Of a stretch of 64,000 nt of DNA, positions 52,605-60,557 are shown piece by piece. The notes beneath the pieces are model-generated. The model did not search any database, was not told where the DNA came from, and saw nothing but the letters and a program-made list of their open reading frames with translations. The stretch is from Bradyrhizobium sp. CCGE-LA001 (GTDB lineage: Bacteria > Pseudomonadota > Alphaproteobacteria > Rhizobiales > Xanthobacteraceae), in contig NZ_CP013949.1 in assembly GCF_000296215.2 (NCBI RefSeq), positions 3,465,501 through 3,529,500 on the forward strand. The letters run 5' to 3'. The stretch's first letter is position 1, and every line of letters begins with the position of its first letter. The translations under genes and the position numbers were made by a program.

Positions 52605-53714
52605 CTAGCCGATCTCGAGATAGTCGGGGCCTGGCAGTTGGGGGAAGGGCGCGGTCGGCAGCGTCTGATACCAGAACGCCACGGAGGCGATGTCGTCCTG
52701 CAACGGAAGGTATTTTGACTCCTTGACGCCGGGCAGCCAGCCCAGCGCCTGGATGGTCACCCGCAGATCGGAGCGGAAGCGCACGGGATCGGGAATGTGC
52801 CAGCGGTACAGGCCGAAGCGCTGTTGCGATTTGTAGACGCCGTCCGGGCGGATCACCTGCGGCAGGCCGGCATAGGGCGTGGTAAACTCCACGTAGCGCG
52901 ACTGACCCTGGCCGGCATGCGCAACATGGGGATCGAAATTGTAGGCGCCGCAGAAATAGTCCTCGGTGCCGGTGCCGCAGATGGTCGGGAAGTCGCCGTC
53001 GCCGTCGATGTAGAACTTGATCTCGCCTTCGCCCCACCAGCCGTTGTTGTTGACGCCCCAGGCCATGTAGGTGCCGACGTAATGGCCGGCGCCGCTGATG
53101 CCGTCGAGGATGGTATAGACGTCCTTATACGGCAGCGGATTGGTGCGCCTGAACTGCGCATGGAAATAGGCGCAATCTTCCGGGACGTCGGTCAGGGTGT
53201 AGTTGATCTGGTAGTAGACCGTGAGCTGCTCTTCGCTGCGGTTCTCCAGCGTGAAGCGGGCGCGCTTGCGGAACGGCATCTCCCAGTAGCAGTTGAAGGC
53301 GCGGCCGGGATTGACGCAGACCGCAAGCGAGGACACCTGCGCGTATTCCTCCCATCCGCAGGCGAAGAAATCACCCGCGGGGCATTCGACGCTAGGCTGT
53401 TCCTGGTCATCCCAGTAGACGCGCAGGATCGAATGGCGCAAGCGGCCCCGCGCCAGCGTCGTCCAGATTTGCTGGATCGCGCCCTGGCCTTCAATGTCGG
53501 CCAGCGTGAATGTCGCGCCGGGTTCGATGACGATATAGGGCGAGACCTTCCAGCCCTGGCCGAGATCGCGGGCCTGACGCGCCGCGGGACCGTCGACGGA
53601 CATGCCGCCCTTGCCCTTTTCGCCGGTGAAATTCTCGGGGCTGATCGAGCGCGTCTGCGCGTTAGACAGGCGCGAGAGATTGCCGAGATGCAGGCCCAAT
53701 CCGGAAAACGCCAT
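52605..53714 (-). CDS. DUF2961 protein (GH172-type glycosidase)
   Basis: A 369-residue DUF2961 protein, a family now known as glycoside hydrolase GH172, with fructofuranosidase and arabinofuranosidase members. The double jelly-roll core is represented by the conserved GEGEIKFYIDGD (about 217-228) and CGTGTEDYFCGAYNF (about 233-247), which bear candidate catalytic glutamates. No signal peptide, so intracellular action is expected. It lies between lipid genes with no sugar genes nearby. Confidence 0.8.
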   Translation of the reverse strand: MAFSGLGLHLGNLSRLSNAQTRSISPENFTGEKGKGGMSVDGPAARQARDLGQGWKVSPYIVIEPGATFTLADIEGQGAIQQIWTTLARGRLRHSILRVYWDDQEQPSVECPAGDFFACGWEEYAQVSSLAVCVNPGRAFNCYWEMPFRKRARFTLENRSEEQLTVYYQINYTLTDVPEDCAYFHAQFRRTNPLPYKDVYTILDGISGAGHYVGTYMAWGVNNNGWWGEGEIKFYIDGDGDFPTICGTGTEDYFCGAYNFDPHVAHAGQGQSRYVEFTTPYAGLPQVIRPDGVYKSQQRFGLYRWHIPDPVRFRSDLRVTIQALGWLPGVKESKYLPLQDDIASVAFWYQTLPTAPFPQLPGPDYLEIG

Positions 53715-53817
53715 GGGATCCTCGATAAGGGGTAAGCGACGTCTCGGTATATCGCCTGCAAATCTACCAAAAGATGAAGCTGGACGAGCAAAGACCCCGC
53801 GAGCGATCGCGCGTCGT

Positions 53818-55443
53818 TCAAGCGACGCGGTATTCCCTGAACTTCTCGCGCAGCGCCGATTTCAGCACCTTGCCGGTGCCGGTCATGGGGAATTCGTCCA
53901 TGAATTCGACAGCGTCGGGCATCCACCAACTCGCGATCTTCGGGCGCATGTGCTCGAGCAGTGTCTTGCCGTCGACGGTCGCGCCCTTCTTGCGGACGAC
54001 GAGGAGCAGGGGACGCTCCTGCCATTTGTCGTGTGAGATCGCGACCACGGCGGCCTGAAGCACATCGGGATGCGACAAGGCGACGTCCTCGAGCTGGATC
54101 GAGGAGATCCATTCGCCACCGGACTTGATGACGTCTTTGGAGCGGTCGGTCAGCGTGACGTGGCCTTGGGCATCGATCACCGCCATGTCGCCTGTGATCA
54201 GCCAGCCGTCGCGGTCGAGGCCCTCATCCAACTTCATGTAGCCGGACGCGACCCAGGGGCCGCGGGCGCGCAGATGGCCGACGCTCTTGCCGTCTCGGGG
54301 CAACTCGTTGCCGGCGTCGTCGACGATGCGCAAGGCCGTGCCGAAACAGGCGCGGCCTGAGATCTGCCGCCGGTCGAACTTCTCCTTCTCGCTGAGATGC
54401 TCCGAGCCCGGCCGCAGGCCCGGCATCGAGCAGCCCAAAGCCTCGGTCATGCCCCAGGCCTGGATGTAGTCGATGTCGTAGTCGCGCTTGAGCTTCTCGA
54501 CCATGACGCGCGGCGGGGCCGAGCCCGACGACAACGTCGCGCGCAGCGTTGAGAATTTGTTGCCGGTGCGGCCGAGCCAATCGAGCAGGATCAGCCAGAA
54601 GCTCGGCACGCCCGCCGACAGCGTCACCTTCTCGCCTTCGAGCAATTCGTAGAGCTTGTCGGGCTCGTAGTTGCGGCCGGGCAGCACCAGCTTCGAGCCA
54701 GTATAGGGCGCGGTGAACGGCATGTTCCAGCCATTGCCGTGGAACAGCGGCGCCATCGGCATCATCACCTCGCGCACGCCTTCGACATGGCCCGGCAGGA
54801 AGTCGAAATTGCAGCAGGTCATGGTCTGCAGGATCGCGGCGCGGTGCGAATAGATCACGCCCTTCGGGTTGCCGGTGGTGCCCGAGGTGTAGCAGATCGT
54901 GGAGGCGGATTTCTCGTCGAACTCCGGCCAGGCGAAGCCGGCCTCGCTCTCTTTTTCCAGAAGCTCCTCGTAGCAATGGACGTTCGTCAGCTTGGTCTCC
55001 GGCATCCGTTCGCGCGAGGACATCACCACGTAGGCTTCGATCGTCGTCAACTGTGGCGCGATCGCCTCGACGATCGGCAAGGTGGCGCGGTCGATGAACA
55101 GCAGACGGTCTTCGGCATGGTTGATGATGTAGACGAGCTGTTCCGGAAACAGCCGCGGATTGACGGTGTGCAGCACGTAGCCCATGCCGGGCGCCGCATA
55201 GAACATCTCGAAATGACGGTGGGTATTCCAGGCCAGCGTGCCGACGCGGTCGCCTTTGTTCATGCCAAGCCGCTTCAGGGCCAGCGCCATGCGCTTGATA
55301 CGCGGATGAGCGTCGGCATAGGTGTAGCGGTGGATGTTGCCCTCGATCTCGCGCGCGACGATCTCGGCCTCGCCGTGATAGTCGGCGGCATATTGGATCA
55401 GGCCGCTGATCAGGAGCGGCATGTCCATCATCAATCCCTGCAT
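53818..55443 (-). CDS. Long/medium-chain fatty acid-CoA ligase
   Basis: A 541-residue AMP-forming ligase. P-loop YTSGTTGNPKG near residue 179, the AMP-binding WGMTEALG near 323, the TGD motif (WLITGDMAVIDAQG) and the C-terminal lysine in GTGKVLKSALREKF. It activates a carboxylic acid as CoA thioester. ATG at 55443 with GGAGGAG upstream; the frame continuing upstream lacks a site. Divergent from the monooxygenase gene. Confidence 0.91.
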   Translation of the reverse strand: MQGLMMDMPLLISGLIQYAADYHGEAEIVAREIEGNIHRYTYADAHPRIKRMALALKRLGMNKGDRVGTLAWNTHRHFEMFYAAPGMGYVLHTVNPRLFPEQLVYIINHAEDRLLFIDRATLPIVEAIAPQLTTIEAYVVMSSRERMPETKLTNVHCYEELLEKESEAGFAWPEFDEKSASTICYTSGTTGNPKGVIYSHRAAILQTMTCCNFDFLPGHVEGVREVMMPMAPLFHGNGWNMPFTAPYTGSKLVLPGRNYEPDKLYELLEGEKVTLSAGVPSFWLILLDWLGRTGNKFSTLRATLSSGSAPPRVMVEKLKRDYDIDYIQAWGMTEALGCSMPGLRPGSEHLSEKEKFDRRQISGRACFGTALRIVDDAGNELPRDGKSVGHLRARGPWVASGYMKLDEGLDRDGWLITGDMAVIDAQGHVTLTDRSKDVIKSGGEWISSIQLEDVALSHPDVLQAAVVAISHDKWQERPLLLVVRKKGATVDGKTLLEHMRPKIASWWMPDAVEFMDEFPMTGTGKVLKSALREKFREYRVA

Positions 55444-55618
55444 GGTCTCCTCCACCGCCACGTCGTTGCGCGGCATACGCTTGTGATTTGCGGATACGCT
55501 AGCGGAAGGTCCTCCGACGTTCACGCAAAAAAGCAGCAGCGTGATTGCGTGCGGCGCTTTTTCAGGGCTAACTTTGTTAGAACAGCCGGCGAAGCGATGT
55601 CGGCCGTGGAGGAGACGA

Positions 55619-57472
55619 ATGTCAGCGGAAAAACACAAGACCGGTGCAGCCGGCGACACTACGGTCGATATCTCCGCCCTTCGCGCGCGCTATCGCGACG
55701 AGCGTGACCGCCGTTTGCGCAGCGAAGGCAAGGCGCAATATGTCGAGGTATCAGGCGATTTCGCCCGCTATCTCGACGATCCCTGGGCCGATCGTGCGTT
55801 CACGCGCCAAGCCGTCAGTGAAGAGACCGAAGTGCTCATCGTCGGCGGTGGCTTCGGTGGGCTGTTGTGCGGTGCGCGCCTGCGCGAGGCCGGTATCGAC
55901 GATTTCCGCATCGTGGAGAAGGCGGCCGATTTCGGCGGCACCTGGTATTGGAATCGTTATCCGGGCGCTGCCTGCGATACCGAGAGCTACATCTATCTGC
56001 CGCTCCTCGAAGAGACCGGCTACATGCCAGTGCGCAAATACGCGCGGGCGCCGGAGATCTACGAGCACTCCCGCCGCATCGGCCGACATTTCGATCTCTA
56101 CGCGCGGACGCTGTTTCAGACGATCATCTCACGCATGCAATGGCTGGAAGATGACGCACGCTGGCTGGTCAAGACCGACCGCGGCGATCGCATCCGCGCT
56201 CGCTTCGTCATCCTTGCCGGCGGGCCGCTGAGCCGGCCGAAGCTGCCAGGCATTCCCGGCATCGAGACGTTCAGGGGCCACAGCTTTCACACCAGCCGTT
56301 GGGATTATGCCTATACCGGCGGCACGGCGGAAGGTGGTCTCACCGGGCTTGCCGACAAGCGCGTCGGCATCATCGGCACCGGCGCCACCGCCGTGCAATG
56401 CGTGCCGCATCTCGGCCGGTCCGCGAAGGAGCTCTACGTCTTCCAGCGCACGCCGTCGGCAATCGGCGTGCGCGACGACCGGCCGACTGATCAGGCCTGG
56501 ACGCAAAGCCTCAAGCCGGGCTGGCAGCGCGAACGCATGGACAATTTCACCGCCGTGATTTCGGGCGAGCCGTTCGAGCAGGATCTGGTGCGGGACGGCT
56601 GGACTGGCCTGCTCGGCGAGATATTGCTGGCGCCGCGCCGCCAGCCTCAGCCGGTCACGTCGATGGAGGAGGCGCTCAAGGTGATCGAGCAGGCCGACTA
56701 CCGCAAGATGGAGGAGATCCGCGCGCGCGTCGATGCGATCGTCAAGGATGAGGCGGCCGCTGCCGCTCTCAAGCCTTGGTACAAGGCGTTCTGCAAGCGG
56801 CCATGCTTCCACGACGAATATCTCGACACCTTCAATCGCCCGAACGTGCATCTCGTCGACACCAAAGGGCAAGGCGTCGAGCGCATCACGGAGAATGCGG
56901 TCGTGGTCGACGGCAAGGCCTATGAGCTCGATTGCCTGATCTATGCGAGCGGCTTCGAGGTCGGCACCGATTACGCCCGCCGCATGGGATTTGAGGTGTA
57001 CGGCCGCGATGGCGTCAGCTTGTCCGAGCGCTGGCGCGATGGCGTCAAGACGCTACATGGCTTCTACAGCCGCGGCTTTCCGAACTGCTTCCTGATCGTC
57101 ACGGTGCAGGCCGGCCAGAGCGCCAACTTCCCGCACATCATCGACGAGCAGTCGCAGCACATTGCCTATGTGATCGCTGAGGCCCGCAAGCGCAGAGCGC
57201 GAACCCTGGAGCCGACGCTGGCCGCCGAGAACGCGTGGGTCGACGAGGTCGTCAGGGCCGCGCTCGGCCGCCAGACCTATCTCGCCGAATGCACGCCCGG
57301 TTACTACAACAATGAAGGCGTGTTCGATCCGATCGCGGCCAGGAACAGCCAGTATTGGCGCGGGCCCGTGGCATTCCTGCGGCTGCTGGGAAAATGGCGC
57401 AAGGAGGGCAATCTGGAAGGCCTCGAACTGTCCTATGATCGCGCCATGGAGTCGGCGCCTTCGAGCAGCTAA
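55619..57472 (+). CDS. Baeyer-Villiger-type flavin monooxygenase
   Basis: A 617-residue FAD/NADPH monooxygenase. FAD motif VGGGFGGLLCG (about 75-85), GGTWYWNRYPGAACD, the BVMO fingerprint FRGHSFHTSRWDY (FxGxxxHxxxW) near residue 216 and the NADPH motif GTGATAVQ. It is longer than small BVMOs because of an N-terminal extension of about 70 residues, as in cyclododecanone/steroid-type BVMOs. Would oxidise a ketone to an ester or lactone; substrate unknown. Divergent from an acyl-CoA ligase that could activate products. Confidence 0.9.
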   Translation: MSAEKHKTGAAGDTTVDISALRARYRDERDRRLRSEGKAQYVEVSGDFARYLDDPWADRAFTRQAVSEETEVLIVGGGFGGLLCGARLREAGIDDFRIVEKAADFGGTWYWNRYPGAACDTESYIYLPLLEETGYMPVRKYARAPEIYEHSRRIGRHFDLYARTLFQTIISRMQWLEDDARWLVKTDRGDRIRARFVILAGGPLSRPKLPGIPGIETFRGHSFHTSRWDYAYTGGTAEGGLTGLADKRVGIIGTGATAVQCVPHLGRSAKELYVFQRTPSAIGVRDDRPTDQAWTQSLKPGWQRERMDNFTAVISGEPFEQDLVRDGWTGLLGEILLAPRRQPQPVTSMEEALKVIEQADYRKMEEIRARVDAIVKDEAAAAALKPWYKAFCKRPCFHDEYLDTFNRPNVHLVDTKGQGVERITENAVVVDGKAYELDCLIYASGFEVGTDYARRMGFEVYGRDGVSLSERWRDGVKTLHGFYSRGFPNCFLIVTVQAGQSANFPHIIDEQSQHIAYVIAEARKRRARTLEPTLAAENAWVDEVVRAALGRQTYLAECTPGYYNNEGVFDPIAARNSQYWRGPVAFLRLLGKWRKEGNLEGLELSYDRAMESAPSSS

Positions 57473-57507
57473 GATTGGTCATCGATACAGTACGGGAGAT
57501 AGCGGGT

Positions 57508-58326
57508 ATGATCAGGGGCAGGGCTGTTGCGGGGGCGGTTTTTGGCGCGGTGGCGCTGCTTGGTTGCCTCGCGCCCACAGCCAAGGCCGCGCAATGCGGC
57601 AGCTCGCCGGCCGGCTTCGAGGCCTGGAAGCGCGAGTTCAGTGCGGAGGCGCAAGGAAAGGGCATCGGCCCCACCGCGCTCTCGGCCCTGATGCAGACCA
57701 ATTATGCCAGCGCCACCATTGCAGCCGACCGTGGCCAGCGCAGCTTCTCGCTGACGCTCGACCAGTTCCTTGCCAAGCGCGGCGCCACCACCATCGTCGC
57801 CAAGGGCCGCCAGCTCAAGCAGTCCCAAGCTGCGTTGTTCGCCTCGATCCAGCAGCGCTACGGCGTCCCGCCCGGGCCGCTGATCGCGATCTGGGGCATG
57901 GAGACCGGCTTCGGCAGCCAGCGCGGCAATCAGAATATGCTGTCGTCGATCGCGACGCTGGCCTATGACTGCCGTCGTCCCGAATTCTTCACCGACCAGC
58001 TCTATGCCGCCTTGAAGCTGATCGACCGCGGCACGCTGTCGGGATCGACCCGCGGCTCGATGCATGGCGAGGTCGGCCAGACCCAGTTCATGCCCAAGAG
58101 CATCCTGGCCTATGGCACCGGCAACCTCGAAGTGGCTGCCAATGCGCTGAATTCGACGGCGAATTTCCTTAGAGCCCACGGCTGGAAAGCAGGAGCCGGC
58201 TACCAGCCGGGCGAGCCGAATTTCGCCGCGATCGAGGCCTGGAATGCGGCCGGTGTCTACCAGAAGGCAATCGCGCTGATGGGACGTCAGATCGATGAAG
58301 GCGGCGGCGCCGCGGCATCGCGTTAG
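57508..58326 (+). CDS. Lytic murein transglycosylase (MltB/SLT_2 type)
   Basis: A 272-residue exported protein with a signal peptide (GAVALLGCLAPTAKAAQ). The SLT_2 catalytic Glu is in IWGMETGFGSQRG, with the following GEVGQTQFMPKS substrate loop. It cleaves peptidoglycan to anhydro products. Single-domain form without a peptidoglycan-binding tail. ATG at 57508 chosen because it begins the signal peptide. Confidence 0.9.
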   Translation: MIRGRAVAGAVFGAVALLGCLAPTAKAAQCGSSPAGFEAWKREFSAEAQGKGIGPTALSALMQTNYASATIAADRGQRSFSLTLDQFLAKRGATTIVAKGRQLKQSQAALFASIQQRYGVPPGPLIAIWGMETGFGSQRGNQNMLSSIATLAYDCRRPEFFTDQLYAALKLIDRGTLSGSTRGSMHGEVGQTQFMPKSILAYGTGNLEVAANALNSTANFLRAHGWKAGAGYQPGEPNFAAIEAWNAAGVYQKAIALMGRQIDEGGGAAASR

Positions 58327-58433
58327 TTCAGCAAGCCGTGATGCGCCGGCACCGAGAAAGTTCTTGCCATCAGGAACCGACGGCACGAGGTTTGCTTTGA
58401 TCAAGTTCGGGGCTAGGCATGAGGAGACTCACC

Positions 58434-58655
58434 ATGGCGACCCAGATCGTGATGGATCAGACGGGCGATACGCGCCACGAGTTTGATCCTGGCAATGCCG
58501 AAGCGCTGGCGCGAGCCGAGCGGCGCTTTCGGGAGCTCACCGGAGCGGGCTTCACCGCCGCGCTGCGGACTGGACCGGGCGAGGTCACCCGGATCCGATC
58601 GTTCGATCCGACCGCGCAGGAAACGCTGTTCTATCCCCGCCTGGTCGGCGGTTGA
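58434..58655 (+). CDS. Small hypothetical protein, 73 aa
   Basis: Starts MATQIVMDQTGDTRHEFDP with GAGGAG 7 bases upstream. Residues 15-75 have an alternating pattern (EALARAERRFRELTGAGFTAALRTGPGE) suggesting a small alpha/beta fold. Shares its operon with the next hypothetical, 12 bases apart. Unknown function. Confidence 0.65.
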   Translation: MATQIVMDQTGDTRHEFDPGNAEALARAERRFRELTGAGFTAALRTGPGEVTRIRSFDPTAQETLFYPRLVGG

Positions 58656-58667
58656 TCTGAGCTGCCC

Positions 58668-59090
58668 ATGATCGCGGCAGTTTGGCTCCGCGCCCCCGCG
58701 CGTGCGCGCCTGCATGCGTTGCGCGAACTCTATCGGCGCTTCTTCGGCGAGAACACGCCGGATGCTCGCGGTCGCCGGCTGCTCTTCGAATGGCTCTCGC
58801 CCGCACAGCGCGTGCAATTCGAGGAGCGTCGGTATTTCGACGTCGTCGGCTGCGACACCGGCAAGGTCTATCGCATTCACTACGGCACGGCCGCCAATGT
58901 CCACGAGATCGACGGTGAAGGGCGGGCGACGATGGGATGGTGCTTCGTTCCGTCGGGCTTCCTGGTGCCGGGCGACGTGATGCTGGCGCAGAAGATCGCG
59001 CTCGAGACCGACGAGAGTGGCGCACTTGCACTCGCCAACCGGTTTCCGCCGGCAACGCATTCGGACCACTTTTACCGGCGGCCGTTCTAG
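58668..59090 (+). CDS. Hypothetical protein, 140 aa
   Basis: A soluble protein of 140 residues, with a basic helical N-terminus (APARARLHALRELYRRFFGE) and a beta-rich C-terminal half containing YRIHYGTAANVHEID and LVPGDVMLAQKIALE. No recognised family; the pairing with the 73-residue gene upstream suggests a small two-component module of unknown role. Confidence 0.68.
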   Translation: MIAAVWLRAPARARLHALRELYRRFFGENTPDARGRRLLFEWLSPAQRVQFEERRYFDVVGCDTGKVYRIHYGTAANVHEIDGEGRATMGWCFVPSGFLVPGDVMLAQKIALETDESGALALANRFPPATHSDHFYRRPF

Positions 59091-59111
59091 CGGCGGAAAC
59101 CGCCGGAGTGA

Positions 59112-59204
59112 TCAGTGGTGCGTGGTGCGATAGGCGTCGACCGCGTGCGCCGTGAAGACGCCTACGCTGCAAAGGGCGAGCAGGCCGGAGATCAGCTCGA
59201 TCAT
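59112..59204 (-). CDS. Tiny hydrophobic ORF, 30 aa
   Basis: A 30-codon frame encoding MIELISGLLALCSVGVFTAH..., a single hydrophobic helix with a short polar tail. GGAGGATGAG lies directly before the ATG. Its start overlaps the stop of the upstream 27-codon ORF (ATGA), the usual sign of translational coupling. A micro-membrane protein is plausible. Confidence 0.5.
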   Translation of the reverse strand: MIELISGLLALCSVGVFTAHAVDAYRTTHH

Positions 59205-59284
59205 AGCTCATCCTCCCGCATCGGCTGGGCAACGAGGTTCTGACAGCAGGAATATTCGTAGAGCAGGTCGAGGATGAATTGCAT
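59201..59284 (-). CDS. Tiny ORF, 27 aa, coupled to next
   Basis: A 27-codon frame (MQFILDLLYEYSCCQNLVAQ...) whose end contains the ribosome-binding site of the following 30-codon frame and whose stop overlaps its start. It may be a leader peptide or a real micro-protein with a twin cysteine. Too short for any family call. Confidence 0.45.
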   Translation of the reverse strand: MQFILDLLYEYSCCQNLVAQPMREDEL

Positions 59285-59471
59285 GGTGGCCGTCCCTGTA
59301 TTTATTTTGACAACCACTTAACCGGCGATCTGTTTCAGGCGTGTTTCGTCACATCCGGAAAGGGGTTTCGCCGGGAACCCGGGGCTGGTTTGTGCGCTGC
59401 GGTCCCGCTATTGCTTCAAGCTTCATTTGCCGCTTTTTCGAGGGTGGCGCATCGGATTGCGAGGCAAAATC

Positions 59472-59918
59472 ATGGCGCAGGTCGAATGGTTTGACGATCT
59501 CACCGTCGGAATGCGGTTCAGATCTCCCGAGGTCGAGATCACCGAGGTCGACATCAAGCGCTTTGCCGCCGAGTTCGATCCGCAGCCGATGCATCTCGAC
59601 CACGACGCCGCCAAGCTGACCCTGTTCAAGGGGCTCGCTGCATCAGGATGGCACACCGCCGCCATTGCCATGAACCTTGCGATCCAGACCCGTCCTTTCG
59701 GCCCGCACCCACTCATCGGCGCCGGCGTCGATGGACTGCGCTGGACCATGCCGGTGCGGCCCAATGACCGCCTGCATCTGGTCGGCGAGGTTATGAGCCT
59801 GACGCCATCGAAGTCGAAGCCGCAGGGCATCGCGCTGGTGAAGTGGACGATGTTCAACCAGAACGGCGAGGAGGTTTACACCTTCACTCCGATCGCGATC
59901 GTGCCGCGGCGGAGCTAA
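59472..59918 (+). CDS. MaoC-like hydratase
   Basis: A 148-residue single hot-dog protein with the (R)-hydratase-2 pattern FAAEFDPQPMHLDHDAAK (about residues 31-48; catalytic Asp and His) and ASGWHTAAIAM. It hydrates enoyl-CoA or acts on a related thioester. GAGGC box before ATG 59472. Stand-alone gene. Confidence 0.85.
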   Translation: MAQVEWFDDLTVGMRFRSPEVEITEVDIKRFAAEFDPQPMHLDHDAAKLTLFKGLAASGWHTAAIAMNLAIQTRPFGPHPLIGAGVDGLRWTMPVRPNDRLHLVGEVMSLTPSKSKPQGIALVKWTMFNQNGEEVYTFTPIAIVPRRS

Positions 59919-60001
59919 GGTCGGCCCGACGTTGGCTTGAGCCTTGCAGGTGTCCGGCAGAGGTGGTCATCTCAGCTCCGGGGAAGACGCTGGAGGCTGA
60001 C

Positions 60002-60499
60002 ATGAAACGATTCCTTTTCACAGCCGGCCTGCTCGCCGGTGCCTTGAGCGCCGGGTCGTCGCTCGCGCAACAATCCAAGGTCGGCGACTGGACCATCGAG
60101 AAGCGTATGCAGGACACTCATTGCAACGCGAGCCGCGGCTACAAGGACAAGGAAGACGAGAACCGCGACTACGTCATCGTAGTCACCTATTCCGACAAGG
60201 CCATCGTGATCGTCATGATCTATGGTGGTTGGGAATGGGACAAGACCGGCGAGATCCTCCGCGCCGACGTCGGCACTGACGATGCCGACATCATGAAGAA
60301 GGCGAAGTGGGAGGTCATGGACAAGACCACCGTGCGCGGCATCTTCGAATACGATCAGTCGATCATGGATCGGCTGGCCAAGGCCAAGCGTCTTACGCTC
60401 GATTTCGAAGACGATGAGGACGACAGCATCGAGATGCAGATCCCGCGCGCCGGCGAGGCGCTAGCGGCTCTGAAGTTCTGCGAGGAGAACAGGAAGTAA
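60002..60499 (+). CDS. Exported hypothetical protein
   Basis: A 165-residue protein with a signal peptide (LLAGALSAGSSLAQQ), mature about 143 residues. VGDWTIEKRMQDTHCNASRG is followed by a beta-rich domain; two cysteines (one near each end of the mature part) may form a disulphide. The pattern is that of the periplasmic 'VGDW' proteins of unknown function common in alphaproteobacteria (invasion-associated IalB-like). Convergent with the RND pump gene. Confidence 0.7.
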   Translation: MKRFLFTAGLLAGALSAGSSLAQQSKVGDWTIEKRMQDTHCNASRGYKDKEDENRDYVIVVTYSDKAIVIVMIYGGWEWDKTGEILRADVGTDDADIMKKAKWEVMDKTTVRGIFEYDQSIMDRLAKAKRLTLDFEDDEDDSIEMQIPRAGEALAALKFCEENRK

Positions 60500-60557
60500 A
60501 CGCACGGGTACCCGCTGCTGAGATCCCATTTGGCCTGCTCGCCCGGCGAGGGCATGA

